Source: Ligula intestinalis
Taxonomy: Eukaryota; Platyhelminthes; Cestoda; Diphyllobothriidea; Diphyllobothriidae
Direction: 5' to 3'
DNA length: 64,000 nt
Assembly (NCBI GenBank): GCA_036362985.1
Contig: JAYGXS010000005.1
Coordinates: forward strand, 49,976,059 to 50,040,058
Shown here: in pieces, positions 33,644-44,757 of the stretch
How positions within the stretch are numbered: position 1 is the first letter of the stretch
Layout of the letters: every line of letters begins with the position of its first letter
Translations under genes and position numbers: made by a program
The notes under the pieces: model-generated
Databases searched by the model: none
What the model was told of the DNA's origin: nothing
What the model saw: the letters and a program-made list of their open reading frames with translations, nothing else

Positions 33644-34044
33644 TGTTATGCGTAGCCGACGACAAAGGACGGAGACGAGTATCGGAAACGAGCCAACGAG
33701 CGACCAATACGACAGTCAGTCCAAAAGGAGAAGTCAGTGACTTTAGATGAGTTTCTTAAAGGTCCTAGATACATACATAATCTAATGGGAGAAATGTATA
33801 CAAAAATAAACGAAAGGTGGATGCTGTCTTTGACAAGAATAGCAGTTGAATACTTGGCTGGACGGGAACAGCCGCAGCAACGATGGAAGCGCGCCGGAAG
33901 ATGGACCCAGGTCCTCAGTCGGCCTCGTTATTTATCCCTGCCCTTCAAGGTGGTCTAGGGAACGGCCATTGTAGTATAACGTAAAATAAAGTTGAAGAAC
34001 ATTCGGCACGTCACTCACGTGCTTCTATCCCACGTGCCTCTACA
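33644..34044 (-). repeat. 5' LTR of Gypsy 3 (401 bp, short form)
   Basis: On the minus strand TGTAGAGGCACGTGGG...GCTACGCATAACA, with TG...CA ends and the direct repeat CATC outside. It aligns with 28660-29198 except for the missing middle segment. Confidence 0.9.
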
Positions 34045-35060
34045 CATCCAATCATTTTTGACTCCTTCCTTATCATAGACGAGTATGACCTCTATCGACA
34101 CGATCTCATTAATAAGCGTAGTGGTGGTTGTCTTCTCTATATTAGGACGTGATTAAGGCACTTTCCGTTTTATCTAAATAGCACGTCCTTCTCTGGAAAT
34201 TACTGCTTCGCTTCTAGTATCCTGTCGCCCCAGCAAAGGGCGATTATCGGATGTGTATAGAATCCTCCTAACTCTTCATCTGAAGAAGATGGAAATTTGT
34301 GTGAAATATTCAAGTTTATTTCAGAATCTTCTTTTCAAGTGAAAATTATTGCTCGAGATTTTAATTTTCCTGAAATCGGCTGGCTTTTAAACTGTTGTCC
34401 ACCTAGATTTCAGCCTTTCCTAGATACCATTAATTTTTCTAACTGGTCCCAACTGGTTAGTTCCCCAACAAGACAGAATCATATCCAAGATCTGATTTTC
34501 ACAAACGGTATTGCCCCTCTCTTCGTTCACTTCAATCAGGACATCTTCCAAAGTGATCACACATTAATTCACTGTTGCCTTCCGTTTCATTCTACGGAAA
34601 AGGCTAGTGCTAGTCGTACCTATCATGCGTTTGACCTCGCAGATATTAGCTCAATCAACAATTTTCTTGACTCATTAGATTGGCAGAGCCCCTCCTCCAT
34701 TAACGACACTGCGTATATTTCTGAACTCATGTCGGTCGTTTCTAATAAAATGCTGGAATTTTCGCCCACTAACATTGCGAAACCGTACACAGCAGAATCA
34801 ACCGTCTCTCATTTCCTTTTGCCCAGACTAAAGAAATTGAGGAGGCAGCTGAAAGATCGATCTACTAGTTCGCTATCCGTGCATCGAAGGATCGCAGAGA
34901 TCTTTGAATTAGCGTCAAATATTCGTCGTGCGCGTGACCAGCACAGAGAATCTTACGCCCTGAGTGAGTTAAACTCTGCAAAATCGGTTGCACAACTGTT
35001 TCGTCGTAGGTCCTCCGCAAAACGAGGAATTGAAATGCCCCAGTTGCTTCATTAAAATAA
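34045..35060 (+). pseudogene. LINE C endonuclease, second part, and linker
   Basis: SGGCLLYIRT, then after a few stops IIARDFNFPEIGWLLNCCPP, where RDFN replaces the catalytic GDFN. DLIFTNGIAPLF and SDHTLIHCCLPF complete the fold. The linker FLLPRLKKLRRQLKDRS, as in LINE A, leads to RT. The longest open part is 34297-35055. Confidence 0.85.
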
Positions 35061-35389
35061 AACATTGGTGCTAGAGGAGTCTGATAAGTCTGAATTGTTC
35101 AATGCTTTCTTTGCGAAGCATTTTACGACAGAATCCGAACCGGTCCCGTCGTTTTGACCATGCTCAGACAATACTCTCGGGAACATTGATTTCTCCATAG
35201 AATTAATTTGTCAGCATACATTTCGTCTAAAAACTTGCATTCTTTGAGAACTGATAGTATCTCCAATTCAGTTATCAAAAGAGTGTCAACATTTCCCAAA
35301 TGACTTAGTTATATGTTTTCAGTCTATCGCTCAAATGGTTTCTTTCCTGACACTTGAAAGACATCCATTATTCTTCCAGTCTTTAAATT

Positions 35390-35969
35390 AGGATCTCGTT
35401 AAGACATAAATAACTACCATGGTGTTCATAAAACCCGGCCCTAGTTAAACTTCTGGAGAAGCTAATTTCATAATCAAATTCTCGATTTTTGCCTAAAAAA
35501 TAAGCTTTACAGCCACTCGCAGCATGGTTTTTTACCCGAGAGATCATGCGAGACGTGTCACTTAGCTTTTATTAACCACGTCACTTCCCTCCGTAACGAG
35601 CGGCTACTCGTGGTTGCCATCTTCTTTGACCTGAGCACAGCCTTCAACAAGGTACCGCATAGACGGCTTCTGGTAAAATTGGAAGCCATTGGCATCCGTC
35701 CCCCTCTCCTCGACTTCATCGGTTCCTGCTTGTCTAACCGCAGCCAGAAGGTCCTAGAAGGTGATAGTGACTTTACCGCTCAGCTGATCACGAGAAGCGT
35801 TTTTCAAGGCACTGTCCTGGGTCCTTTACTCTCCATTCTATATATAAACAAAATTTTGACTGTTCTGAAAAATTCACGCAATCTCATTCATGCAGATGAC
35901 TTCAAATGCATATACTCATTTTCTAAGGACACGGCAAGTATATGCGTTGATAAAATAAATGCGGACCAG
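35390..35969 (+). pseudogene. LINE C reverse transcriptase, palm
   Basis: After several broken frames, 35610-35972 gives VAIFFDLSTAFNKVPHRRLL (motif A Asp kept), VFQGTVLGPLLSILYINK and NLIHADDFKCIYSFSKD (HADD instead of YADD). The frame runs into the GC-rich insertion after KINAD. Confidence 0.85.
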
Positions 35970-36444
35970 TAGTGGCCCTAGCAGCCAATTGGAACCCAAG
36001 AGCTGACGGACAGCGCCTTTGCCCTGCGCGCTAATGCTGCCTGCGGCCAGGTGCCAAGTCTCGGCACCCCCTGTCCGTTCTCGCTTAATGGTCTAAGCCA
36101 CTTACGAACGCACCCAGTATCGCCTTGCCAGCCTTGCGCCAAGACAACCAATCACAGGCCGACCTTGCCATTGAACGCGCTATGTCTCTGTCTTCTGGCA
36201 TGATGTCCACGAGGACTGCGGTGAGAGAACACTTGGAATTCCGGCCTCGCTGGTTGCGGCGGCGGCGGCCGGCGACGCCCTGCAAGGCCTACTGGCAACC
36301 TTCTCCTTATCCCTTCTGTAAACAATACACTGTTCCATCTACTCTCGCCTTTCCACCGCCTTCTCTTCAATCTGATAAGGAACCAGGGTCTGGAAGATTG
36401 TAGGTGTTAAGGCCATAACCGTTGTAGCCTTAGCTCCTATAGAT
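35970..36444. mobile_element. GC-rich insertion of about 475 bp in LINE C RT (possible solo LTR or non-autonomous element)
   Basis: Other copies of this LINE read directly from the equivalent of 35969 to 36445, so the segment is an insertion. It is clearly more GC-rich than its host (for example TTGCGGCGGCGGCGGCCGGC), starts AGTAGTGGCCCTAGCAG and ends TATAGATCTACT, giving short inverted ends AGTAG/CTACT. No conserved coding frame and no clear target duplication. Confidence 0.6.
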
Positions 36445-37248
36445 CTACTAACACCCTCACGTTGGAGTGCTACCTGGCAGATGGATTTCTCTCCATCGAA
36501 ATTTAGTTTCATGTGTTTCGATCCCGCCAAACTTCCTCGTCCACTAGTCTTTAAAAATACTCCACTTTTAGAACGATCCACTATAAAAGACTTAGGTCTA
36601 AGCTACACAAATTAACTAGCATTGTCGCCTCATGCGGATCGAATATCTGCGAAGGCTGCACAGATATGTGGTTTTATAAGACACAATTTCTTCCTGTTGG
36701 AAATAAATTTAAAACTTTATCGCATGTATGTTCTACTCATCCTAGAATACTGCTGTCCCCTCTTTGGTCTAATGAATGCTTCTGAACGCGGTAAGATTGA
36801 AAATATACGGAGCGTATTTACTCGCAAAATATTTGCTCTTCCTTGATCCACTATTTCTTATACGGAGAGATGTCAGTTAGCAAACATGACATTTCTTTGG
36901 GTCAGAAGACTCGAAGCGGGCCTCTGCTTCCTTTTTCGCGTTAGCTCTACCCCTAACCTCCCACGAATCGACGCTTTTATTCCCGCAGATAGACCTTGTG
37001 CCACTCGTAATTCCTCCGGGATTGTTGTGCCACATTTAGCTCCACATCGAAACATTCTCACGTCTTTGCATCCAAATATGCCTTCTTCTGGAATATTATT
37101 CCCCTCGAAATTAGGCTGTCGTCTTACCTAGCAGTTTTTAAAGACAAATAACGCAAACACTTAACTTCGGAAGATATAAAGTCATTGCTATCCGTCTCCT
37201 TCACAAACACTTAACTTTTCGGCTTTGAAAAAGGTCCTCCTGGTATTT
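36445..37248 (+). pseudogene. LINE C reverse transcriptase, C-terminal part
   Basis: SATWQMDFSPSKFSFMCF, STIKDLGLSYTN, a stop, LSPHADRISAKAAQICGF, LLILEYCCPLFGLMNASER and the final KGPPGI, all shared with LINEs A, B and I. At least four stops or frameshifts. Confidence 0.85.
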
Positions 37249-38094
37249 GATTTGATTCTATTTATATTACATTGTTTTCCATATATGTCCATTCCTTCCT
37301 CTTTTGAGTGATAGTTGCAATGATTTTTCGTCCACTTCTCTATCCAGTCATCGTTGCCGTTTCTCCATTCTCCGTTTTACATAGTCTTTAGTCATGCTCA
37401 TGGCGGTGCTGCTATTTTCGCTAGCTCGTCCCTGGACTCCGCAGTCTACAAGGTCACAATCCGGCGTTTCGTTGATGATCAGGTGACCTCTACCATTCAC
37501 TCTCTTTTCGACCCTGTTGTCCGCGATGGTCTCCTCCAGTCTCACCTCCCTGTTGGTTGATCATAAAGCCAGTCGGGCAGTGTTACAGTGGTGAACGACA
37601 GCCTCTGCTGTTATATGATTTCTCCAATTACAAGGAGCGGTTCCAACCCTCATACGCTCTCATCAGCAGTCCTGGCTCATTTGCACTACAATCAATCCTC
37701 TCAACCAACCCCCTTAATTTTGTTTAAGCAGTTTTTTCCTCCTACGTTTTGTTTTTTAAGCGGGGGTTCGCTGAACTCTGCCCCAGCTTTAATGGTAGGA
37801 GTTTTTTTCACTGCCTCCTCCTTAGTTCACCATGCGTTTCAGAGAGTGTTGACTACTATTTTAAAACGACGATATGTTGGTGGATATGAATTAATCTACC
37901 AACACTACTAAACGCTCCCGCTGCCTATGTGGTTGTTTCACGGAGAGCAGCATTTATCAACTTTGTATTTATTTTTCCACAACACTAAGTTTGAAATGAT
38001 GAGGCCCTCTGGGCCTAAACTGTAAAATTTATTTATTTCACCTCATGTTGGCGCGCGAAGCTTGGTCGAAGCCAAAGAAAAACAACTATCTGTT

Positions 38095-39340
38095 CATGCG
38101 GCTTAAATCGACCTCAGCAAGGCTTTTGACAAAGTCGATCACGAGTTCCTACTGACCAAGCTCAGAAATACGCGCATATCAAGAGTTGTAGTCAAGTGGA
38201 TAAGTGGTTACCTGTTCGGTAGACAGTGCCACGGAAGGGTCGGTGAAAGGTGTTGATCTGCGTATGAGGCTCGTAGTGGCGTACCCCAAGGATCGGTGCT
38301 GGGTCCCAATTTATTTTACATATAAGTTTCGGATATCCCATCAAGAATTTCGTCCCCATGCCTTCTGTTTGTGGACGACCTTAAAGTATGGCATGTTATA
38401 CGCAACCCCGAAGATACAATGACTTTTCAAACTGATCTTAATGTGATCCATGAATGGTCATTGGAGATAAAGGTACCGGTCAAAGTAAACAAATCACGTT
38501 TGCTGATAACTGGGAGAAACCGGGACCACCCAGTTTATACAATAGGCGACATGATACTGGCAGCTGTTAAGCGTACTCGTGACTTGGGAGTTATCATTCA
38601 AGATGACCTCAAAACCCAAGAAAAATCAACTCTGGTGAGAAGAAAGGGACTGGCACTACTTTAGATGTTCAAAACAGCATTCACTTCCTGGTCCATGCAG
38701 TTATTCCGTCAGCTTATGGTCACATTCATCCACCCGATTATGGAGAATGGATCTATCACTTGGTACCCGTGTATAAAGGGCGAGATAACCGATATCGAAT
38801 ATGTGCAATAGCTGGGGTCAAGAGTGGTACCCGAAGTGAGGTAGCTGACATATCTGGAGCGCTGTAAAGCACTGGAGCTGTTCACCTTTGAATTTCGACG
38901 CTCAAGAGGCGACCAAATCATGATGTACAAAGTGATCGTTTGCGGCGGAATCCCGGAGATAGCACAGTACTTCAAACTGGCCGTTGACCTACCTACGCGC
39001 GGACACTGCTTCAAACTGGTAGTTCAAAGAACAGATGGCCTCCCACATATCTATCGACTCTCAAGGTGAGCCGTGAATGTATCGAACAATCTCGCCCCAG
39101 ATGTTGTTGCTGCTGACACAGTTGCCAGGTTGAAGAATAAATACGAAGCCTTATTCGAACTGTGATCTGCACCGTTCACGGAAGTGCCCCTGCCTTGGCA
39201 GGTGGATGGTTTTAACCTGAAATCTCCTTTATGTCCGTTGGCTGCAAAGAAGGGGTTTCCATGAATCCATTCCCTACCCTCTATTGATGAAACATGTAAC
39301 ATGTTGCCAAAATATATATATATATAGATATATATGGAAA
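38095..39340 (+). pseudogene. LINE H, 5'-truncated reverse transcriptase of a second family
   Basis: Starts at DLSKAFDKVDHEFLLTKL (motif A), then GVPQGSVLGPNLFYI, LLFVDDLKVWHVIRNPED (active site FVDD) and VYTIGDMILAAVKRTRDLGV. The C-terminal part has THLERCKALELFTFEFRR-like, GDQIMMYKVIVCGG and VVAADTVARLKNKYEALFEL. This layout is common in flatworm LINEs and differs from the LINE A family. Several stops. The 3' end is an AT-rich dinucleotide tail at 39307-39336. Confidence 0.8.
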
Positions 39341-39510
39341 AAGTTGGTTGGGAAAGGTAAAAAAACATAATTATGCAAATTTTAATGGTTTGTACCCCAG
39401 CCTGTCGTCAGAAAAATGGGGGAAGTGCGAAGAGTTAACATCAAACGATGCCGAACACAAGATTATATGGTTTGCCGGAGTATAAGGCAATGAGCGTCGC
39501 TTGAATTTAA
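39341..39510. other. Spacer, nothing recognised
   Basis: Between the LINE H tail and the Penelope remnants. It may include 3' sequence of the minus-strand Penelope copy, but stops are frequent. Confidence 0.4.
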
Positions 39511-39935
39511 CTATCCGGTCGAGAGTGGCAAATTTTGCTTCCAGCTGACCTTGAGAAAGTTGTGATTGGCATCGAAATAGATATACCTATCAATGCATGC
39601 CTCACCTGACTGTATTGCCTCCAGGAATTCCTTATGGAGCAGGTGCCAACAATTTTGGTTACTAATAATAACAATAATTTGCATATGTAAGGCCCAAGGG
39701 GCCCTTTCATGTCTTGTCACCACTAACTGATGTAATTGTATACGGGTAGATGGGGACTTTGCCACACTCGACTGCATCAAAACTGGCACACTGTATTTTA
39801 CAGACGATTTATTTTCCATTTAAATGTCCCACCCTGTACTTAGGGTGTACAAGCTGGGTGCGCGAAGTAGTTGTAGTTTTGTGCGCAACGTGTATCTGAT
39901 ATTTTTTTAACTGTCTTTCGACGAGCTCAGATGCA
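39511..39935 (-). pseudogene. Penelope-like GIY-YIG remnant, copy A
   Basis: On the minus strand this copy covers the linker (SELVERQL-like with AHKTTTTSRTQLVHPK) and nuclease (HQLVVTRHE, then HKEFLEAIQSGEACIDRY). It parallels 180-610 of the first remnant. A LINE tail of about 54 bp sits in it (39658-39711). Stops and substitutions make it non-functional. Confidence 0.75.
39658..39711 (-). mobile_element. Minimal LINE 3' tail inserted in Penelope copy A
   Basis: On the minus strand ATGAAAGGGCCCCTTGGGCC, followed by a TTATTATTAG run, reproduces the GC hairpin and ATT tail that end LINEs B and C. The flanking Penelope sequence (GTGACAAGA side and CAAAATTGTTGGCACCTGC side) corresponds to positions about 70 bp apart in the first remnant. 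Confidence 0.68.
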
Positions 39936-39989
39936 TTCTTTAGATATGGGATGGTCCATCAGTTCGTTGACTTTGGAATTTTGGTGGTC

Positions 39990-40270
39990 GTCAGGCGTTC
40001 TAGGTAGGCATGACGACCTGGGGCAGGTGGCCTTGTCTTTTCCCCGCCAATTGATGTTTGTGAATGCGCACAGAGGCAGATTTTCCAGTCTGGTCACAAT
40101 AACCCGCATTACGCGCTCTACGTGTGACTTTGTAAAAAATATCGTTCGTGTCCAAATAGTTTACTCTATCCTTAGGGTGTACTGGCTGGGGGCATAAAGT
40201 CTTTGTTAGTGTATAGGCCACCCGAATTTGGTGCTTCCTTAAGTGAATGTCAATGATTTCAAACACGTTT
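39990..40270 (-). pseudogene. Penelope-like remnant, copy B
   Basis: LRKHQIRVAYTLTKTLCPQP, VHPKDRVNYLDTN, FYKVTRRA and RIHKHQLAGKRQGHLPQVVM on the minus strand. This is the same region as copy A, but it ends where the nuclease middle would begin. Confidence 0.72.
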
Positions 40271-40299
40271 TTATTTCAAGAAGGCTACGCTAAGTAAAT

Positions 40300-40545
40300 G
40301 GTTTGGGCATGTGGTTACTACTGCTTGAGTCAATTTTCCTTAATTCTTGTTGCCTCACACATTGACGTGCGAATTCTTGAGGATGATCTTCCCGAGAAAA
40401 ACATTCAAACAAGTAGTTCAGTTCGATCTCATAGCCTTCTCTGTTCGAATAATAGGGTTTTACTCGATCGTAGGTTTGTGTGCAATTTCAATCTAGAATT
40501 ATTTTAGCTGTGTTTTGATGAGCTCAGCTAACTTCCTTGCACATG
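40300..40545 (-). pseudogene. Penelope-like remnant, copy C (strongly decayed)
   Basis: LAELIKTQLK, IEIAHKPTIE and EATRIKENQL-like pieces on the minus strand, separated by stops, follow the same order as copies A and B. Recognised only by comparison with its neighbours. Confidence 0.5.
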
Positions 40546-40763
40546 CGAAGGCTTGCTAGTTCGTTGGTTTTGGTCCTTGTTGGTCGTAGCTCAAAAAACA
40601 CCAGATACAAATAGTGCAAAAACCTGCAACTACCTTGCGACAAGGATAAGAAGCCCGATAGTGAGTCCTAAGGTACAATGGGACGAGTGGGTGCCTTAAC
40701 CGGTGAGTGAGCGTCCATCTACCATTGTCAATATTCCCAATCAAAACCGAAAAAACAACGACC

Positions 40764-40905
40764 TTGCGGTGAAGTGGGTTAGGGCGTTGAGCTTCTAACC
40801 AGCAGGATGCGGGTTTGAGCCTTGGGCGGTGAACTACTTGGGGTTGGAAGAGCTGGATGGTGAGGACTAATAAGCCAGAACTGGCCATCCCAGTCTCCAC
40901 TAGCC
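40764..40905 (+). mobile_element. tRNA-derived SINE
   Basis: A tRNA-like head has GTGGGTTAGGGCGTTGAGC (A-box region), an anticodon-like CTTCTAACC and GCGGGTTTGAGCCTTGG (B box). A body follows, with AATAAGCCAGAACTGG, also seen in the repeats at 45.36-45.90 kb (AATAAGCCAGAAATACG). The B box carries T in place of C (GGTTTGA). Confidence 0.65.
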
Positions 40906-43349
40906 TTGTCGACGCTGTTCATATTCAAACGCCTCAGTGCATTGTTGCGTTATCTCTAGGCCGATTGGCCCTAGCGTCTTATTATAAATGGTTCCCTTGG
41001 TTTCCAAATCAATAAGACTACCGCATTGAGTCAAGCCAAAAACCTCTGAGAAGATAAAACTACGCCTACTGAAATTAATTGAGTAGGCATATACGCATCT
41101 AGTAAAATTAAGCAGATGCCACTGCAAGGTCCACCGCATTTTTTAAGTCCATAGACCGTCAATCTCAGTTTTTCACAGCTAGCTTTAACTGGAATGCGAT
41201 GAATCCATGCAGACACCCTAGTATAGCTGAAGCTTCCCTAGTTCAGGCATCGTAACACGTTTCGCAAAAAATATGCAAGTCTGATATGCATGAAACAGTA
41301 ACGCCGAGCTAAAAGTTATGGCTTGTAAGCCTTGCATCTGACGAGATCATTAGGCCCGTCTTCGGAAAGGAGGTCAGGCTGCAACTGCTTTTTGCAACTC
41401 GAATTTTGCAGCAATCTTCAGCTCCCGACAGCCGGAACACTCTGATTAAAATCCAATGTGTTTAGAGCCGATGCTCAGCACTCATGTGATAAGCGCAGCC
41501 ACGGCTTCAGTCTCGCCCGCCAATACTATCTCAGCCATCTGAACCATCTCCTGACATGGTGAGGGTAGGAGGAAAGGATCAAGCAGGCACCGCATCAATT
41601 TATTTTACTTAAAATAGATTTATCAAGAAATAAAGGTTAATAAGGTTAACCCTTGCCATTACGATCTTCAGTCCCGGTTCCTTAGGAGGAAAGAAGTCAT
41701 GGGAAGTCCAGAGTGGTAGGAAGACTTCATTCTGTACAGAAGGAGTGGAGAGTAGGTAGGAGGAGGAGGAGGTTTAACCGTCAGACGAGCGCATGTCCAC
41801 TGGCTGCGTCTGAAATGATGTCTGGCGGCAGTCATCCGAACGACCACCGATAGCTGCTTTTGTTTTAACCATCCTTGAGGGCTTTTGGTCCGACCGGAAG
41901 AAGTTACGCACTGGCGTGGGCGCAGCGGCGACTTCGCGTGTTAGTGGGTCACACCAGAAAAGGGTAGGTCGACAGGCCCTGTCGTGTGTCCGCACATGCT
42001 GGTTGGCGGCGCAGGTCAGGCGTTGGTGCGGAGCGTGTGACTGTCCAAAAGGATGTTGGGTCTTGCAGTCACGTGACCTCATGTGGGATGTGCATGGGAG
42101 GTCACCACAGACTTACGTGTAGGTCTCCACTACAGTCTCCGCGGGACAATTGTAGACCACGCTGACTGTGACGGTAGAAACACTGCCATAAGTCGTATGC
42201 GGGTGGTCGTGTTAGCGTAAATAAATCAGAATTCAGGAAGAGCAAACTTATATCATGACAATTAGACTGTTGTTACCGACCCGCAGAAACGGCGACATGC
42301 GTGTGAGTTAGTTTATGGTAACAGTAGACTAGCACAGCATCGACCGCACTCTCTCGTCCCTCACTCACCTGGGCCCGATAGAGATGTAATTAGAAGAAGA
42401 CCGGTGACGGGATCGAGAGCGGGTGGCTCGCGTGGCCTGATCCTGCACCTATGTATGCAACCGCAGTCCCCCCCCCATCCCAAGTGCGGCATCTATTAGA
42501 GGTGTGCATTCCCAATAATGTCTACATTGGTCTGGCCACGCTGTTGTTACAGTGCACCTAACACATGGCCCAATTTCGGGGCAAAAGCGCATGCCGAAGG
42601 GGTTGTGTACATACGTGTGCGTAGGGTGTCCTCACCTAACCTTTCCAAAGAGTCTCGGTCCTGGTGTGACGACCGGTGGACAAAATACCGAACATGGGTG
42701 AGGCCAGCGGCCGTCCAACCTCACAAGCACCTGCCAAGAGGCCGAGTCAGTGAAAGAAGACGAAAATCGACCAGTTGTAGGCCGGCTAGTATGGTCAGTT
42801 ATAAGAATTCCTAATAGCATTAAATGTTTATGCATAATCCGGCGTGGATGATCCACATCCTTTGCAAAATTTCATGAACGATATGTGAACTCTTTTTCAA
42901 ATGATAGAGAAATGTGTGATCTCCCTCAGATAGAATAAATACAGCATCTAGTTAGGAAACATTGAATATAAGCGTGCCATCGATCGGGCTGAAAACCATT
43001 CAGAAATTTAAAGTGTTTTTGGAAACGGAAGATACTCTTCCTACAAGTAAAAAAAATTAAAGACGTAATTTTCTTAAAAATCGCACAATAACTAATATTT
43101 TTCTGCATGTTCTCTCTGAAATATATTTGGATTTATGAAGGTACTTGCAAATTAATGGTAAACACATCCTACTTAATGAATAAAGAAGTAGCCAGTTAGG
43201 AATTTTTGCAGAGTAAGCTCTTTTTAGGCAGCGAGAAGGAAGCTTGTTCAAAAGCCGACACCTTGCGTGACTCAACTACATTGCGATTAGAATGCACGAT
43301 AGTAACAACCACGATAAGTGATTTGTTCGAGTCTAAAACACTCTAACTG
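40906..43349. other. No gene recognised
   Basis: Mixed composition, with a GC-richer block at about 41880-42130 (102-codon minus-strand frame with RPTLFWCDPLTREVAAAP) and another at 42500-42780. These look like repeat-derived sequence, but I cannot assign a family. A run of ten C lies near 42466-42475. Confidence 0.35.
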
Positions 43350-44380
43350 ATTTCGGGAGAAATTTCGTGAAATAGGCAGTCTACTGCACTCACTTGGTCT
43401 GTGTCAGCCTTATCTGACCTCACATGCATCTCACGCACATGTCGTCTTGGTAGTTTTCTGGATCACGTATATCAAAACGTAGGTAAGAGCTTCCTTTTGC
43501 TGTCTTGAAACAAAATAAAAAACGACGAAAGTAGCTTATGTAGCCCCACTCTATACCCCTAGTCCCTGCATTTGTCCTGAAAAAATAGTGGTTATAGAAT
43601 TTTGTGGAGTGGGGAAATAGGATAGGCAGGAAATTTTTAGAAGTGTAAAGGGAAAAAATGTCGTCAAATTTGTTTCCCGCGGCCGCTGGGAGCAGGTTGT
43701 TCCGCATGTAAATTGAAGGAGTGTGCGGCGCTTCGCGCCGCGGACTATACTAAGTTATCTCGAGAACGGTAAGTTGGACCTCAGGTAAGTTGAAGCAGAC
43801 GACTTCCTAACCACCATTTCACTTATTTGGGAATCTCAAGAAACCTGCAATGTGGTAATCAGGTTTTTTCGCAATAAGTTTAACGATAATACAGATTAGG
43901 AAAATGTACAGATATAAATCAGCAACACTTCTAAATACAGAAAAATAAAAATGCATTTAGCATTTATTAAAGTATATTCCACTGCGTATCCTAATTTCCT
44001 GCCCACAAAACCCGATAAACACCGTTTTCGTAGGAGAACATGCAGGGAGTAAGGATTGCTGAGTGGGGCTACATAAGCTACTGTTGCCAAAAAACTAATT
44101 TAATGCACAAGATGATGTTAACGCCCAAAACCACAACACATATATTCTGCTCGCAGATCAAACGCATTATACACCACCCCCTCCCAAAAAGAGTTGTCTT
44201 TCAAGTTTAGAATCGTACAGGCGGACGCTAGACATCTTGGGATTCGACGATGTATTTTTCCGTTTTAAGTGTTCCATCAGGTATGCGCCGTAATCATTAG
44301 AGTCTCAAAAATGCGCATTACCTTTGAGGCGGGACACAGTACTGACAAACGTCAAACCGGATTTAGGATTGACTTTGTTG
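43350..44380. repeat. Old dispersed repeat, copy 2, interrupted by a palindromic element
   Basis: Outer parts (43365-43500 and 44150-44370) match 850-960 and 1060-1260 in order. The inner part does not and contains the element at 43527-44084, so the interruption came after the repeat spread. Confidence 0.5.
43527..44084. mobile_element. MITE-like element with terminal inverted repeats of about 100 bp
   Basis: The left end AGTAGCTTATGTAGCCCCAC and the reverse complement of the right end are identical for 22 bases. They stay alignable for roughly 100 bp (CCCTGCAT, GGTTTAT/GGTTATA-like, TTTTGTGG, GAAATTAGGATA / GAAATAGGATAG). The centre carries a small perfect hairpin, GCGGCGCTTCGCGCCGC (43722-43738). 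No transposase frame. No clear target duplication was found. Confidence 0.72.
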
Positions 44381-44519
44381 GGGCGCTGTGCGTCCCACGA
44401 TGAGTCAACACACGGACAGGCCTCGCCGCTGCCAGTCTTGTCTACCCAATTCTGATTGGCTCATTTTTTTGGCAATTTTTTTGCCCCACCCTTAAAAGTA
44501 CAGTACCGTTATCTGACAA

Positions 44520-44756
44520 GGACTTGCATTGACGCGCTGTACCGTGCCCTTGTCTAAGAAGACTATCATTCTGGCTGAATGGTCTGCTCTTTGTCTCTCT
44601 TACGGGCTTCGGCCCGTTCGTGCTTATTACTAGTACCAGGCGCGGGTCATAACAGACCTATTTCTGCTACTCATGTCTCTGATGATGAATCCGCGACGGA
44701 TGTCGAAATGTCAGACAAATAAACGAATTGTCCCACGGATCGAGTCTTCTTCTTCT
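44520..44756 (+). mobile_element. SINE-like retroposon with (TTC)n tail
   Basis: The 3' end (44675-44756) is shared with the tail at 32664-32749. Upstream lies a UUCG-type hairpin ACGGGCTTCGGCCCGT (44602-44617), then CCAGGCGCGGGTCATAACAG. The 5' limit is a guess. Confidence 0.55.
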
Positions 44757-44757
44757 C

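Larger units (their letters stand above)
28660..34044 (-). mobile_element. Gypsy element 3, both LTRs, minus strand, gag mostly replaced
   Basis: The CATC target duplication lies at 28656-28659 and 34045-34048. The 5' LTR is 33644-34044 and the 3' LTR 28660-29198. The primer site is at 33623-33640 and a polypurine tract at 29201-29217. On the minus strand pol runs protease, RT, RNase H, integrase and a GPY/F-like end. Between leader and protease, most of gag is absent; a LINE Z-family fragment and a reverse-oriented retroposon tail occupy the place. Family: Ty3/Gypsy, distinct from elements 1 and 2 (different LTR, primer site and finger). Confidence 0.9.
27500..38040 (+). mobile_element. LINE C, split by Gypsy 3 (28660-34044) and a GC-rich insertion
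   Basis: Pieces of one LINE A-family element in order: ORF1 (27533-28550), endonuclease start (28556-28659), [Gypsy 3], endonuclease rest (34045-34600), linker, RT (35390-35970), [GC-rich insert 35970-36444], RT end (36445-37248, ending KGPPGI-stop), and a 3'UTR ending ATGAGGCCCTCTGGGCCTAA and TTTATTTATTTCA at 38040. The CATC duplication around Gypsy 3 proves continuity of the two halves. Many stops make it inactive. Confidence 0.85.
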
